Part shown: positions 46,446-59,170 of the stretch, piece by piece | Position numbering within the stretch: the stretch's first letter is position 1 | Layout: each line of letters starts with the position of its first letter | Assembly: GCA_963402885.1 (NCBI GenBank) | Contig: OY727095.1 | Coordinates: 24,557,001-24,621,000, forward strand | DNA length: 64,000 bases | From: Antedon bifida | Lineage: Eukaryota; Echinodermata; Crinoidea; Comatulida; Antedonidae | Reading direction: 5' to 3' | Notes under the pieces: generated by a model | What the model was told of the DNA's origin: nothing | The model's database searches: none | Seen by the model: the letters and a program-made list of their open reading frames with translations, nothing else | Translations under genes and position numbers: made by a program

Positions 46446-47959
46446 CTAGACATGAAACTCGTCACTTTGACGAGTTAGTTATCCGCACGACAAACGCCAC
46501 GTGAACGTCATACGTTGAAATATTGCACACAGAAAAAGATTATGGAATTATGACCTGAACTGAAGAATATGTTGTTATTGCTGAATTCTATTATTTTGAT
46601 TCATATATAGTATACACAGTATAATCTGTATCCGTATCACATACAGTGTACATGTAGAATAGGTGAAATTACGGGACCCGCTATTTATTGCAATTTTTAA
46701 CATGTTGAAGGTTTTAAAATGAAATGCGAAGGTAGCAATTTTGCAAGGAAATTATCTCAGCAACAACATGTTAACGTGTAGAAGAAATTTAATACGTGAA
46801 ATATTAATGCGCGCTCTTTTAAATGTAATGAACTATGACGCAAAATATGAAAATACGACTTTTTTTATTTAACTGGCCATATGATGACGTCACAACATCC
46901 GATTGGCAAAATTTTCACATGATTTTGTATCTACAATCCAATAGCTTCCAGAAAACGTTTTAATCGTGATTATTACATTTTATTCTTACGAGCTATAACA
47001 GATTAAAATTTACTGTAAAGATAAAATTAATGACCCACGTAATTAACATTTTTAGGCATGATGACGTTATAAAAATCAAAATATTTTTAAATCATGCGAA
47101 AGATAGTTGATTGACCTAGATAATATTAAAATCTCGGATAAAATGGAAGACGGATAAGCGTATTGCGCTCCATTGAATGTGATGAGCAATAACGAAAAAG
47201 ACAAAAATCCTATTTTTTACATTTGTGTGGCCATACGATGACGTCACAACATCCGTAAGGAAAAAATTCTGCATGAATTCATATCTACAACATATCTGCT
47301 TACATATTAAGTTAAAAAACTTGGGGGTAACGGTTGATCCTGAGGAGCTATAATAGATTCAAAATAGGCATAATTTTGACAATATTTTGTAACTTTTGCA
47401 ACTAAAACGCATGCAAATGGTCTAAATCAACGTGTACGTACGACGTCATTTTAATTTGAAATGATGTCAATCTTTTTAAAAATGACTAGGAAAGGCTGGA
47501 AAATCACAATTTAATAGAAAAAAACATGATTTTCATGTTGCGTGCGCACTGCACGCGTAAAATTGTTCGCGCGCGGGGGAAATTTTGACATGCGCAAAAT
47601 GTCATGAACGGCGTAAAAAGTTGATTAGAAATTAATTTTGCGCATTTTAAAATTTTAAATGCGCGTGCGCGCGTAACTTCTTGTAAAACACGCAATTTTT
47701 AGTTTACTAAAAGTTTGCCCTTGATATGACTTAAATTTTCATAAAGGGTAAAAAAAAAATTACTCTTGGTTTTTAAGCTATGATCAATCATTAAAAATCA
47801 TAAAATCGCGCGTAAGTCACGTTGCGCAACTCTGACGTCATTCAAAATAGGAGGTGCACAACTTCACGTAAATGCCCACATGTTGTCAAAGTTATGAAAT
47901 ATTATGTTTACACATTTTAGAGATACGTGAGCCACAAAAAAACGGGAAAGAAATAAGAA
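46446..47959 (+). mobile_element. Unit 10 (type a')
   Basis: The first 500 bp share specific variants with unit 15 (ATATTAATGCGCGC, CGCTATTTATTGCAA, TTGTTATTGCTGAATTC). The rest is type a. No hairpin end. 1514 bp. Confidence 0.87.
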
Positions 47960-49491
47960 CTAGAATTGAACTCGTCACTTTGACGAGTTAGTTATCCGCA
48001 CGACAAGCGCCACGCGCACGTCATACGTTGGAATATTGCACACAGAAAAAGATCATGGCATTTATTACCTTATATCAACGAAGAGTGCCAGAGACCTACT
48101 AGGTCCCTGGATAAGTTGTTTACCAAAATTTAGTGAGTAGTTTTTACATGAATAGTAAAATAGCCAATCAGAACCTAGTCTTATTTGGCCTGCTACATTA
48201 TAGAAATAGGTAGGAAATAAATGATTTGGGCTATACCATTCCGTTACAGTCAGTATAACCAGTAAAATTTTTATACATATATTACATACAGTGTAGAATA
48301 GGTGAAATTACGGGACCCGCCATTTATTCCAATTTTTAACATGGCGACGGTATCAAAATGAAAAACTAAGATAGCAATTTCGGAAGGATATTATCTCAGT
48401 AACAACATGTTAACGTGAAGAAGAAATTTGGATACGTAAAATATAGATGCGCGCTCTTTTAAATGTGATGAACTATGACGCAAAATATGAAAATACGACT
48501 TTTTTTATTAAACTGGCCATGTAATGACGTCACAACGTCGGATTGGAAAAATGTTCACATGAATTCGTATCTACAATCCAATAGCTTCCAGGAAACGTTT
48601 TAATCATTATTATCACTTTTTATTCTGACGAGCTATAACATATTGAAATTTACTGTAAAGATGAAAATAAGTGACCCACGTTATTTACGTTTTTAGACAT
48701 GATGACGTAATAAAAATTAAAATATTTTTAACTCATGCGAAAGATAGTTGATTGACCTAGACACTATCAAAATCGGGGTGAAAATGGAAAATGGATAAGT
48801 AGAGATGCGCTCTATTAAATGTGATGAGCTATGACGAAAGATACAAAAATCCTAAATTTTATATTCGCGTGGCCATACGATGACGTCACAATGTCCGGTT
48901 AACCATATTATTACATGATCTGATATCTACAACTCATCAACTTCAAGAATATGTCATCCACAAAAAGTTGACCGTCCAGTTTAGAAATTACGACTTTTTT
49001 TTTCGCGCTACGTGCGCACGCATGCGTAAAAAAATTGCGCGCGCCTGGGAATTTTTGACATGCTTAAAATGACATGAAACGCGTAGAAAGTTGATTAGTA
49101 ATTGATTTTTCGCATTTTGAAATTTTAAACGCGCGTGCGCGCGTAACTTCGTGTGAAACATGTCATTTTTTGTCCACAGAAAGTTAGCGCATGATATAAA
49201 TTAAACTTTTGCTAAGTTTCATTTGAAATTGTTATATGGTTTTCGATCTATGTTAAATACGCGAAAAACGTAAAAACGCGCGTAAGTCACGTTGCGCAAC
49301 TCTGACGTCATTCACAATAAGAGGTGCACAACTTCACGTGAATGCCCATATGTTGACAAAGTTATGAAACGTTAACTGTACACGTTTTAGAGATACGCTC
49401 TGCACAAAAATGACGGAAAGAAAGAATACAGAAAAAAAAAAGATGAAACAGGACAGTTCCAAGGAGTTATCCGCTGAATGCGGATAACTAA
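47960..49491 (+). mobile_element. Unit 11 (type c, patched)
   Basis: Starts CTAGAATTGAACTCG. From about 48059 to 48270 the normal GCATTATGACCTGA.. segment is replaced by ~200 bp of unrelated DNA (AGAGACCTACTAGGTCCCTGG). About 200 bp is missing near 48997, where TTTTTTTTCGCGCTACG joins. Ends with hairpin GTTATCCGC-TGAAT-GCGGATAAC. Confidence 0.82.
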
Positions 49492-51035
49492 CTAGACATG
49501 AAACTCGTCACTTTGACGAGTTAATTATCCGCACGACAAACGCCACGTGCACGTCATACGTTAGAATTTTGCACCCAGAAAAAGATTATGGCATTATGAC
49601 CTGATCTGAAGAATATGATATGTTGTTAGTGCTGAATTCTGTCAATTTTGTGTCATATAGTATATACAGTATAAACAGTATAATCTGTATACATATTAAA
49701 TACAGTGTAGAATAGGTGAAATTGCGGGACCCGCCATTTATTCCATTTTTTAACATGGCGACGGTATCAAAATGAAACACTAAAATACCAATTTCGGAAG
49801 GATATTATCTCAGCAACAACATATTAACATGTAGAAGAAATTTGAATACGTAAAATATAGATGCGCGCTCTTTTAAATGTGATGAACTATGACGCAAAAG
49901 ATGAAAATACAATTTTTTTTGTTCAACTGGCCATATGATGACGTCACAACGTCGGATTGGAAAAATTTTGATATGAATTCGTATTTACAATACAATAGCT
50001 TCCAGAAAACGTTTTAATCATGATTACCGCTTTTTATTCTGACGAGCTATAACAGATTGAAAGTTACTGTAAAGATGAAAATAAGTGACCCACGTTATTT
50101 ACATTTTTAGACATGATGACGTCAAAAAAATTAAAATATTTTTAACCCATGCGAAAGGTAGTTGATTGACCTAAAAAATATCAAAATCTGGGTTAAAATG
50201 AAAAACGGATAAGCGAAGATGCGCTCTATTAAATGTGATGCTCTATGACAAAAGATACAAAAATCCTATATTTTATATTCGCATGGCCATACGATGACGT
50301 CACAATGTCCTGTTAGCAATATTGATGCATGATACGATATCTACAACTCATCATCTTCCAGAATACGTAATAAAAATAACTTTTACCGTTTAGTTTAGAA
50401 ACTACGACTGTTTTAAAAAAGGTATAATTTTGACAAATTTTAAGGAATTTTTGAACTTTTTCATCAAAAACGTACGTAAATTATCCAATTCGACGTGCTG
50501 GTATGACGTTAATTTTAAGTCGAAATTGTTTAAAAGTTGGTAAAATTACTTGAAAAGGCTGGAAAAACATAAATCACGAGGAAAAAATTGTTTTTAACGC
50601 TACGTGCGCACCGCGCGCATAAAAATATGCGCGCGTGTGGGAATTTTTGACATGCTCAAAATGACATAAAACGCGTAGAAAGTTGATTAGAAATTGATTT
50701 TTCGCATTTTGAAATTTTAAACGCGCGTGCGCGCGTAACTTCGTGTAATACATGCCATTTTTTCCTCACAGTCAGTTAGCGCAAGATATAACTTAAACTT
50801 TTTCTAAGTTTCAAATTAAAATGTTATATGGTTTTCGATCTATGTTAAATACGCGAAATTCATAAAAACGCGCGTAAGTCACGTTGCGCAACTCTGACGT
50901 CATTCACAATAGCGGGTGCACAACTTCACGTGAACGCCCACATGTTGACAAAGTTATAAAATGTTATGTTTACACGTTTTTGAGTTACGCGTGACACAAA
51001 AATGACAGAAAGAAAGAAGAATACAGAAAAAAAAA
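49492..51035 (+). mobile_element. Unit 12 (a/b mosaic)
   Basis: The 5' ~350 bp are type a (as units 7, 9, 13) and the remainder is type b (as unit 8), so it looks like a recombinant or conversion product. Ends without a hairpin in ATACAGAAAAAAAAA. 1544 bp. Confidence 0.85.
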
Positions 51036-52558
51036 CTAGACATGAAACTCGTCACTACGGACGAGTTAGTTATCCGCACGACAAACGCCACGTGCACGTC
51101 ATACGTTAGAATTTTGCACCCAGAAAAAGAGTATGGCATTATGACCTGATCTGAAGAATATGATATGTTGTTAGTGCTGAATTCTGTCAATTTTGTGTCA
51201 TATAGTATATACAGTATAAACAGTATAATCTGTATACATATTACATACAGTGTAGAATAGGTGAAATTACGGGACCCGCCATTTATTCCATTTTTTAACA
51301 TGGCGACGGTATCAAAATGAAACACTAAAATACCAATTTCGGAAGGATATTATCTCAGCAACAACATATTAGCGTGTAGAAGAAATTTGGATACGTAAAA
51401 TATAGATGCGCGCTCTTTTAAATGTGATGAACTATGACGCAAAATATGAAAATACGACTTTTTTTATTCAACTGGCCATATGATGACGTCACTACATCTG
51501 ATTGACAAAATGTTCACATAAGTTCGTATCTACAATCCAATAGCTTCCAGAAAACGTTTTAATCGTGATTATCACATTTTATTCTTACGAGCTATAACAG
51601 ATTAAAATTTACTGTAAAGATAAAATTAATGACCCACGTAATTTAAATTTTTAGGCATGATGACGTTATAAAAATAAAAATATTTTTAACTCATGCGAAA
51701 GATAGTTGATTGACCTAGATAATATTAAAATCTCGGAGAAAATGGAAGACGGATAAGCGTGATGCGCTCCATTGAATGTGATGAGCAATAACGAAAGAGA
51801 CAAAAATCCTATTTTTTACATTTGTGTGGCCATACGATGACGTCACAACATCCGTAAGGAAAAAATTCTGCATGAATTCATATCTACAACATATCTGCTT
51901 ACATATTAAGTTAAAAAACTCGGGGGTAACGGTTGATCCTGAGGAGCTATAATAGATTCAAAATAGGCATAATTTTGACAATATTTTGTAACTTTTGCAA
52001 CTAAAACGCATGCAAATGGTCTAAATCAACGTGTACGTATGACGTCATTTTAATTTGAAATGATGTCAATCTTTTTAAAAATGACTAGGAAAGGCTGGAA
52101 AATCACAATTTAATAGAAAAAAACATGATTTTCATGCTGCGTGCGCACTGCACGCGTAAAATTGTTCGCGCGCGGGGGAAATTTTGACATGCGCAAAATG
52201 TCATGAATGGCGTAAAAAGTTGATTAGAAATTAATTTTGCGCATTTTAAAAGTTTAACTGCGCGTGCGCGCGTAACTTCTTGTAAAACACGCCATTTTTA
52301 GTTAACTAAAAGTTTGCCCTTGATATGACTTAAATTTTCATAAAGGGTAAAAAAAAAATTACGCTTGGTTTTTAAGCTATGATCAATCATTAAAAATCAT
52401 AAAATCGCGCGTAAGTCACGTTGCGCAACTCTGACGTCATTCAAAATAGGAGGTGCACAACTTCACGTAAATGCCCACATGTTGTCAAAGTTATGAAATA
52501 TTATGTTTACACATTTTAGAGATACGTGAGCCACAAAAAAACGGGAAAGAAATAAGAA
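51036..52558 (+). mobile_element. Unit 13 (type a, alternative loop)
   Basis: Body as units 7 and 9. The 5' palindrome has the ACTACG loop (CTCGTC-ACTACG-GACGAG), shared with unit 2. No hairpin end. 1523 bp. Confidence 0.87.
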
Positions 52559-54258
52559 CTAGACATGAAACTCGTCACTTTGACGAGTTAGTTATCCGCA
52601 CCACGACAAACGCCACGTTCACATCATACGTTGGAATATTGCACACAGATAAAGATTATGGCATTATGACAAGAACTGAAGAATATGATATGCTGTTAGT
52701 GCTGAATTTTGTGTCATATAGCATATACATGCAAACAGTATAATCTGTATACATATTACATACAGTGTAGAATAGGTGAAATTACGGGACCCGCCATTTA
52801 TTCCAATTTTTAACATGGCGACGGTATCAAAATGAAACACTTGGATAGCAATTTCAGAAGGAAATTATCTCAGGAACAACATATTAACGTGTAGAAGAAA
52901 TTTGAATACATAAAATATAGATGCGCACCCTTTTAAATGTGATGAACTATTACGCAAAATATGAAAATTTGACCTTTTTAATTAAACTTGTCATATGATG
53001 ACGTCACAACATCTGATTGACAAAATGTTCACATGAATTCGTATCTACAATCCAATAGCTTCCAGAAAACGTTTTAATCGTGATTATCACATTTTATTCT
53101 TACGAGCTATAACAGATTAAAATTTACTGTAAAGATAAAATTAATGACCCACGTAATTTAAATTTTTAGGCATGATGACGTTATAAAAATTAAAATATTT
53201 TTAACTCATGCGAAAGAAAATTGATTGACCTAGATAATATTAAAATCTCGGAGAAAATGGAAGACGGATAAGCGTGATGCGCTCCATTGAATGTGATGAG
53301 CAATAACGAAAGAGACAAAAATCCTATTTTTTACATTTGTGTGGCCATACGATGACGTCACAACATCCGTAAGGAAAAAATTCTGCATGAATTCATATCT
53401 ACAACATATCTGCTTACATATTAAGTTAAAAAACTCGGGGGTAACGGTTGATCCTGAGGAGCTATAGATTCAAAATAGGCATAATTTTGACAATATTTTG
53501 TAACTTTTGCAACTAAAACGCATGCAAATGGTCTAAATCAACGTGTACGTATGACGTCATTTTAATTTGAAATGATGTCAATCTTTTTAAAAATGACTAG
53601 GAAAGGCTGGAAAATCACAATTTAATAGAAAAAAACATGATTTTCATGCTGCGTGCGCACTGCACGCGTAAAATTGTTCGCGCGCGCGGGAAATTTTGAC
53701 ATGCGCAAAATGTCATGAATGGCATAAAAAGTTGATTAGAAATTAATTTTGCGCATTTTAAAATTTTAAATGCGCGTGCGCGCGTAACTTCTTGTAAAAC
53801 ACGCCATTTTTAGTTAACTAAAAGTTTGCCCTTAATATGACTTAAATTTTCATAAAGGGTAAAAAAAAAATTACGCTTGGTTTTTAAGCTATGATCAATC
53901 ATTAAAAATCATAAAATCGCGCGTAAGTCACGTTGCGCAACTCTGACGTCATTCAAAAATAGGAGGTGCACAACTTCACGTAAATGCCCATATGTTGACA
54001 AAGTTATGAAATGTTATGTTTACAAGTTTTTGAGATACGTGAGACACAAAAATGAGGGAGAAAGAAATAAGAAAAAAAAAAAAAAGTAACAGGACGATTA
54101 CAAGGAGTTATCCGCTACTAAGCGGATAACTAATAATACAGAAAAAAAATAATGATCCACTACAATAACAAGGAGTTATCCGCTACTAAGCGGATAACTA
54201 AAAAGATGATGAAACAGGACAGTTACAAGGAGTTATCCGCTACTAAGCGGATAACTAA
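52559..54258 (+). mobile_element. Unit 14 with three stacked 3' hairpins
   Basis: The first 400 bp match unit 4 and unit 1 (ACCACGACAAACGCC, GACAAGAACTGAAG), the rest type a. The 3' end carries three successive termini with hairpins at 54106-54131, 54174-54199 and 54231-54256. All have the stem AGTTATCCGC/GCGGATAACT and loop TACTAA, but different leaders. Confidence 0.87.
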
Positions 54259-55781
54259 CTAGACATGAAACTCGTCACTTTGACGAGTGAGTTATCCGCA
54301 CGACAAACGCCACGTGAACATCATACGTTGAAATATTACACACAGAAAAAGATTATGGCATTATGACCTGAACTGAAGAATATGTTGTTATTGCTGAATT
54401 CTATTGTTTTGATTCATATATAGTATACACAGTATAATCTGTATCCGTATCACATACAGTGTACATGTAGAATAGGTGAAATTACGGGACCCGCTATTTA
54501 TTGCAATTTTTAACATGTTGACGGTTTTAAAATGAAATGCGAAGGTAGCAATTTTGCAAGGAAATTATCTCAGCAACAACATGTTAACGTGTAGAAGAAA
54601 TTTTAATACGTGAAATATTAATGCGCGCTCTTTTAAATGTAATGAACTATGACGCAAAATATGAAAATACGACTTTTTTTATTTAACTGGCCATATGATG
54701 ACGTCACAACATCCGATTGGCAAAATTTTCACATGATTTTGTATCTACAATCCAATAGCTTCCAGAAAACGTTTTAATCGTGATTATTACATTTTATTCT
54801 TACGAGCTATAACAGATTAAAATTTACTGTAAAGATAAAATTAATGACCCACGTAATTTAAATTTTTAGGCATGATGACGTTATAAAAATTAAAATATTT
54901 TTAACTCATGCGAAAGATAGTTGATTGACCTAGATAATAATAAAATCTCGGAGAAAATGGAAGACGGATAAGCGTGATGCGCTCCATTGAATGTGATGAG
55001 CAATAACGAAAGAGACAAAAATCCTATTTTTTACATTTGTGTGGCCATACGATGACGTCACAACATCCGTAAGGAAAAAATTCTGCATGAATTCATATCT
55101 ACAACATATCTGCTTACATATTAAGTTAAAAAACTTGGGGGTAACGGTTGATCCTGAGGAGCTATAATAGATTCAAAATAGGCATAATTTTGACAATATT
55201 TTGTAACTTTTGCAACTAAAACGTATGCAAATGGTCTAAATCAACGTGTACGTATGACGTCATTTTAATTTGAAATGATGTCAATCTTTTTAAAAATGAC
55301 TAGGAAAGGTTGGAAAATTTCAATTTAATAGAAAAAAACATGATTTTCATGCTGTGTGCGCACTGCACGCGTAAAATTGTTCGCGCGCGGGGGAAATTTT
55401 GACATGCGCAAAATGTCATGAATGGCGTAAAAAGTTGATTAGAAATTAATTTTGCGCATTTTAAAATTTTTAATGCGCGTGCGCGCGTAACTTCTTGTAA
55501 AACATGCCATTTTTAGTTAACTAAAAGTTTGTCCTTGATATGACTTAAATTTTCATAAAGGGTAAAAAAAAAATTACGCTTGGTTTTTAAGCTATGATCA
55601 ATCATTAAAAATCATAAAATCGCGCGTAAGTCACGTTGCGCAACTCTGACGTCATTCAAAAATAGGAGGTGCACAACTTCACGTAAATGCCCATATGTTG
55701 ACAAAGTTATGAAATGTTATGTTTACAAGTTTTTGAGATACGTGAGACACAAAAATGAGGGAGAAAGAAATAAGAAAAAAA
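54259..55781 (+). mobile_element. Unit 15 (type a')
   Basis: Closely matches unit 10, 7.8 kb (five units) upstream, in its first half. Subterminal motif GAGTTATCCGC after a palindrome reading GACGAGTG. Ends GAAATAAGAAAAAAA without a hairpin. 1523 bp. Confidence 0.86.
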
Positions 55782-57454
55782 CTAGACATGAAACTCGTCA
55801 CTTTGACGAGTTAGTTATCCGCACGACAAACGCCACGTGCACGTCATACGTTAGAATTTTGCACACAGAAAAAAATTATGGCATATGACCTGATCTGAAG
55901 AATATGATATGTTGTTAGTGCTGAATTCTGTCAATTTTGTGTCATATAGTACAGTACAGTATAAACAGTATAATCTGTATACATATTACATACAGTGTGG
56001 AATAGGTGAAATTACGGGACCCGCCATTTATTCCATTTTTTAACATGGCGACGGTATCAAAATGAAACACTAAAATAATAATTTCGGAAGGATATTATCT
56101 CAGCAACAACATATTAGCGTGTAGAAGAAATTTGGATACATAAAATATAGATGCACGCTCTTTTAAATGTGATGAACTATGACGTAAAATACGACTTTTT
56201 TTATTTAACTGGCCATATGATGACGTCACCACATCCGATTGGCAAAATGTTCACATGATTTTGTATCTACAATCCAATAGCTTCAAGAAAACGTTTTAAT
56301 CGTGATTATCACATTTTATTCTTACGAGCTATAACAGATTGAAATTTACTGTAAAGATGAAATTAATGCCACACGTAACTTAAATTTTTAGGCATGATGA
56401 CGTCATAAAAATTAAAATATTTTTAACTCATGCTAAAGATAGTTCATTGACCTAGACAATATCAAAATCGGGGTGAAAATGGAAAACGGATAAGTGGAGA
56501 TGCGCTCTATTAAATGTGAGGAGTTATGACGAAAGATACAAAAATCCTAAATTTCATATTCGCGTGGCCATACGATGACGTCACAATGTCCAGTTAGCCA
56601 AATTAATGCATGATCTGATATCTACAACTCATCAACTTCCAGAATGTTTAATAAAAATAATTTTTTACCGTTTAGTTTAAAAACTACGATTGTTTAAAAA
56701 AAGGCTTAATTTTGACTAATTTTTGAAGTTTTTTATCAAAAAAGCGCGCAAATTATCATATTCTACGTGCTCGTATGACGTAATTTAAAGTCGAAATTGT
56801 TTAAAAGTTGGTAAAATTACTAGAAAAGGCTGGAAAAACATAAATCACTCGAAAAAATGACGTTTTTAACGCTACGTGTGCACCACGCGCGTAAACATTT
56901 GCGCACGTGTGGGAATTTGTGACATGCTCAAAATGACATGAAACGCGTAGAAAGTTGATTAGAAATTGATTTTTCGCATTGCAAAATTTTAAACGCGTGT
57001 GCGCGCGTAACTTCGTGTAAAACATGCCATTTTTAGTGCACAAAAAGTTAGCGCACGATATAAATTCGACTTTTGCTAAGTTTCAATTTAAATTGTTATA
57101 TGGTTTTTGATCTATGTTAAATACGCGAAATTCATAAAAAGGCGCGTAAGTCATGTTGCGCAACTCTGACGTCATTCAATTATAGGAAAGCACAACTTCA
57201 CGTGATTGCCCATATGTTGACAAAGTTATAAAATGTTAACTTTACACGTTTTAGAGATACGCTCTGCACAAAAATGACAGAAAGAAAGAAGAATAATACA
57301 GAAAAAAAAAAAAAAAAAAAAAAAGATGATGAAACAGGACAGTTACAAGGAGTTATCCGCCATAGTGCGGATAACTAAAAAAAAAAAAAAAAAAGTAACA
57401 GGACGATTACAAGGAGTTATCCGCTACTAAGCGGATAACTAATAATACAGAAAA
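55782..57454 (+). mobile_element. Unit 16 (type c') with two stacked hairpins
   Basis: A type a start and a type c-like second half resembling unit 11. The 3' end has a long poly-A run, then hairpins at 57351-57376 (loop CATAGT) and 57415-57440 (loop TACTAA). Confidence 0.86.
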
Positions 57455-59170
57455 CTAGATTTGAACTCGTCACTTTGACGAGTTCGGGTTATCCGCGCAA
57501 ACGCAACATGCACATACGTTTAAAATATATGAACGCCGACAATTATTATGCCATCCTATGACATGAATTAAATATGTTTACAGTGCTGAATTGTACCTAT
57601 TTTGTAGCATACAGCATATTACAGTATTTACAGAATACATTGTATGTTATATACAGTGCAGCATAGACGAAATTACGAGACCCATCTTTTAAATCCAATT
57701 ATTAACAAGATGATGTCATCAAATTGACATATAAAGATAACAATTTTTGAAGATAATTATCTAAATAATTACATTAAAACAAATTTGAAGAATTTTGAGC
57801 ACGTAAAAGTGAGATGCGCTCTCGTTTAAACGCAATGAACTTTTACGCAAGAGATGAAAATATGACTTTTTGAATTCAACTGGCCATATGATGACGTCAC
57901 AACATCTGATTGGCAAAATATTTACATGAATTTGTATCTACAATCCAATAGCTTCCAGAAAACGTTTTAATCATGATTATCACTTTTTATTCTGACGAGT
58001 TATAACAGATTGAAATTTACTGTAAAGATAAAAATAGGTGACCCACGTTATTTACATTTTTAGACATGATGACGTCATAAAAATTAAAATATTTTTAACT
58101 CATGCGAAAGATAGTTGATTGTCCTAGACAGTTTTAAAATATATGAGGAAATGGAATACGTATAAGCGAGATGCGCTCTATTTAATGTAATGAGCAATAA
58201 CGAAACAGTAAAAAATCCAATATTTTACATTCGTGTGGCCATACGATGACGTCATAACATCCGAGGGGTAAAGATTCTGCATGAATTCATATCTACAACA
58301 TATCTGCTTCTATATTAAATTAAAAAAATTGGAGGTAACGGTTGATCCTGAGGAGCTATAATAGATTCAAAATAGGCATAATTTTGACAAAATTTTGTCA
58401 CTTTTGCAACTAAAACGCGCGCAAATGGTCTAAATCAACGTGTTCGTATGACATCATTTTAATTTGAAATTATGTCAATCTTTTTTAAAATGACTAGGAA
58501 AGGCTGTAAAATCATAATTCAAGAGAAAAAAACATGATTTTCGTACTCCGTGCGCACCTTACGCGTAATTTTTTTCGCGCGTGCGGGAATTTTTGACATG
58601 CTCAAAATGTTATGATCAGCGTAGAAAGTTGATTAGAAATTAATTTTGCGCATTTTGAAACTTTAAATGCGCGTGCGCGCGTAACTTCTTGTAAAACATG
58701 CCATTTTTAATCCATAGAAAGTTGACCCATGATATGAATTATAATTTTATTAAGTTTCATGATACAATATTTGTTGGTTCTAAAGTTATGATCAGTTATA
58801 GAATTTCATAAAATCGCGCGCAACTTACGCAACGCGGATCTGACATCGTCCAAAAGCTTGGCTGCACATCTACACTTCAATGTCAATCTTTTTAGCAAGT
58901 TATACAAAGTTATGTTCACAAGCAATAGAGATATGCTGGTCACAAAAATCCGGGAAAGAAAGAAGAATAACAAAGAAGATGAAAAAAAAAGATATTTACA
59001 ATCACATGGGTTATCCTGCAACTAAGTTGCGGATAACCAAAAAATAATGATCCACTACAATCACAAGGAGTTATCCGCTTGTAGCGGATAACTAAAAAAA
59101 AAAAGATGATGAAACAGGACAGTTACAAGGAGTTATCCGCTGAATGCGGATAACTAATAATACAGAAAAA
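57455..59170 (+). mobile_element. Unit 17 (D subfamily) with three stacked hairpins
   Basis: Starts CTAGATTTGAACTCG. The subterminal motif is CGGGTTATCCGCGCAAACGCAAC rather than AGTTATCCGC. The first 3' hairpin (59008-59038) is correspondingly GGGTTATCC..GCAACT/AGTTGCGGATAACC. Two A-type hairpins follow (59069-59093, 59131-59155). Confidence 0.86.

Noticed and set aside
51036..51325. Recurrent 62-64 codon frames at the start of each array unit (for example MFHFDTVAML..)
   Set aside because: They recur only because the units are copies; they run antisense through the ATATAC repeat, vary by frameshift, and show no protein-level conservation beyond DNA identity.
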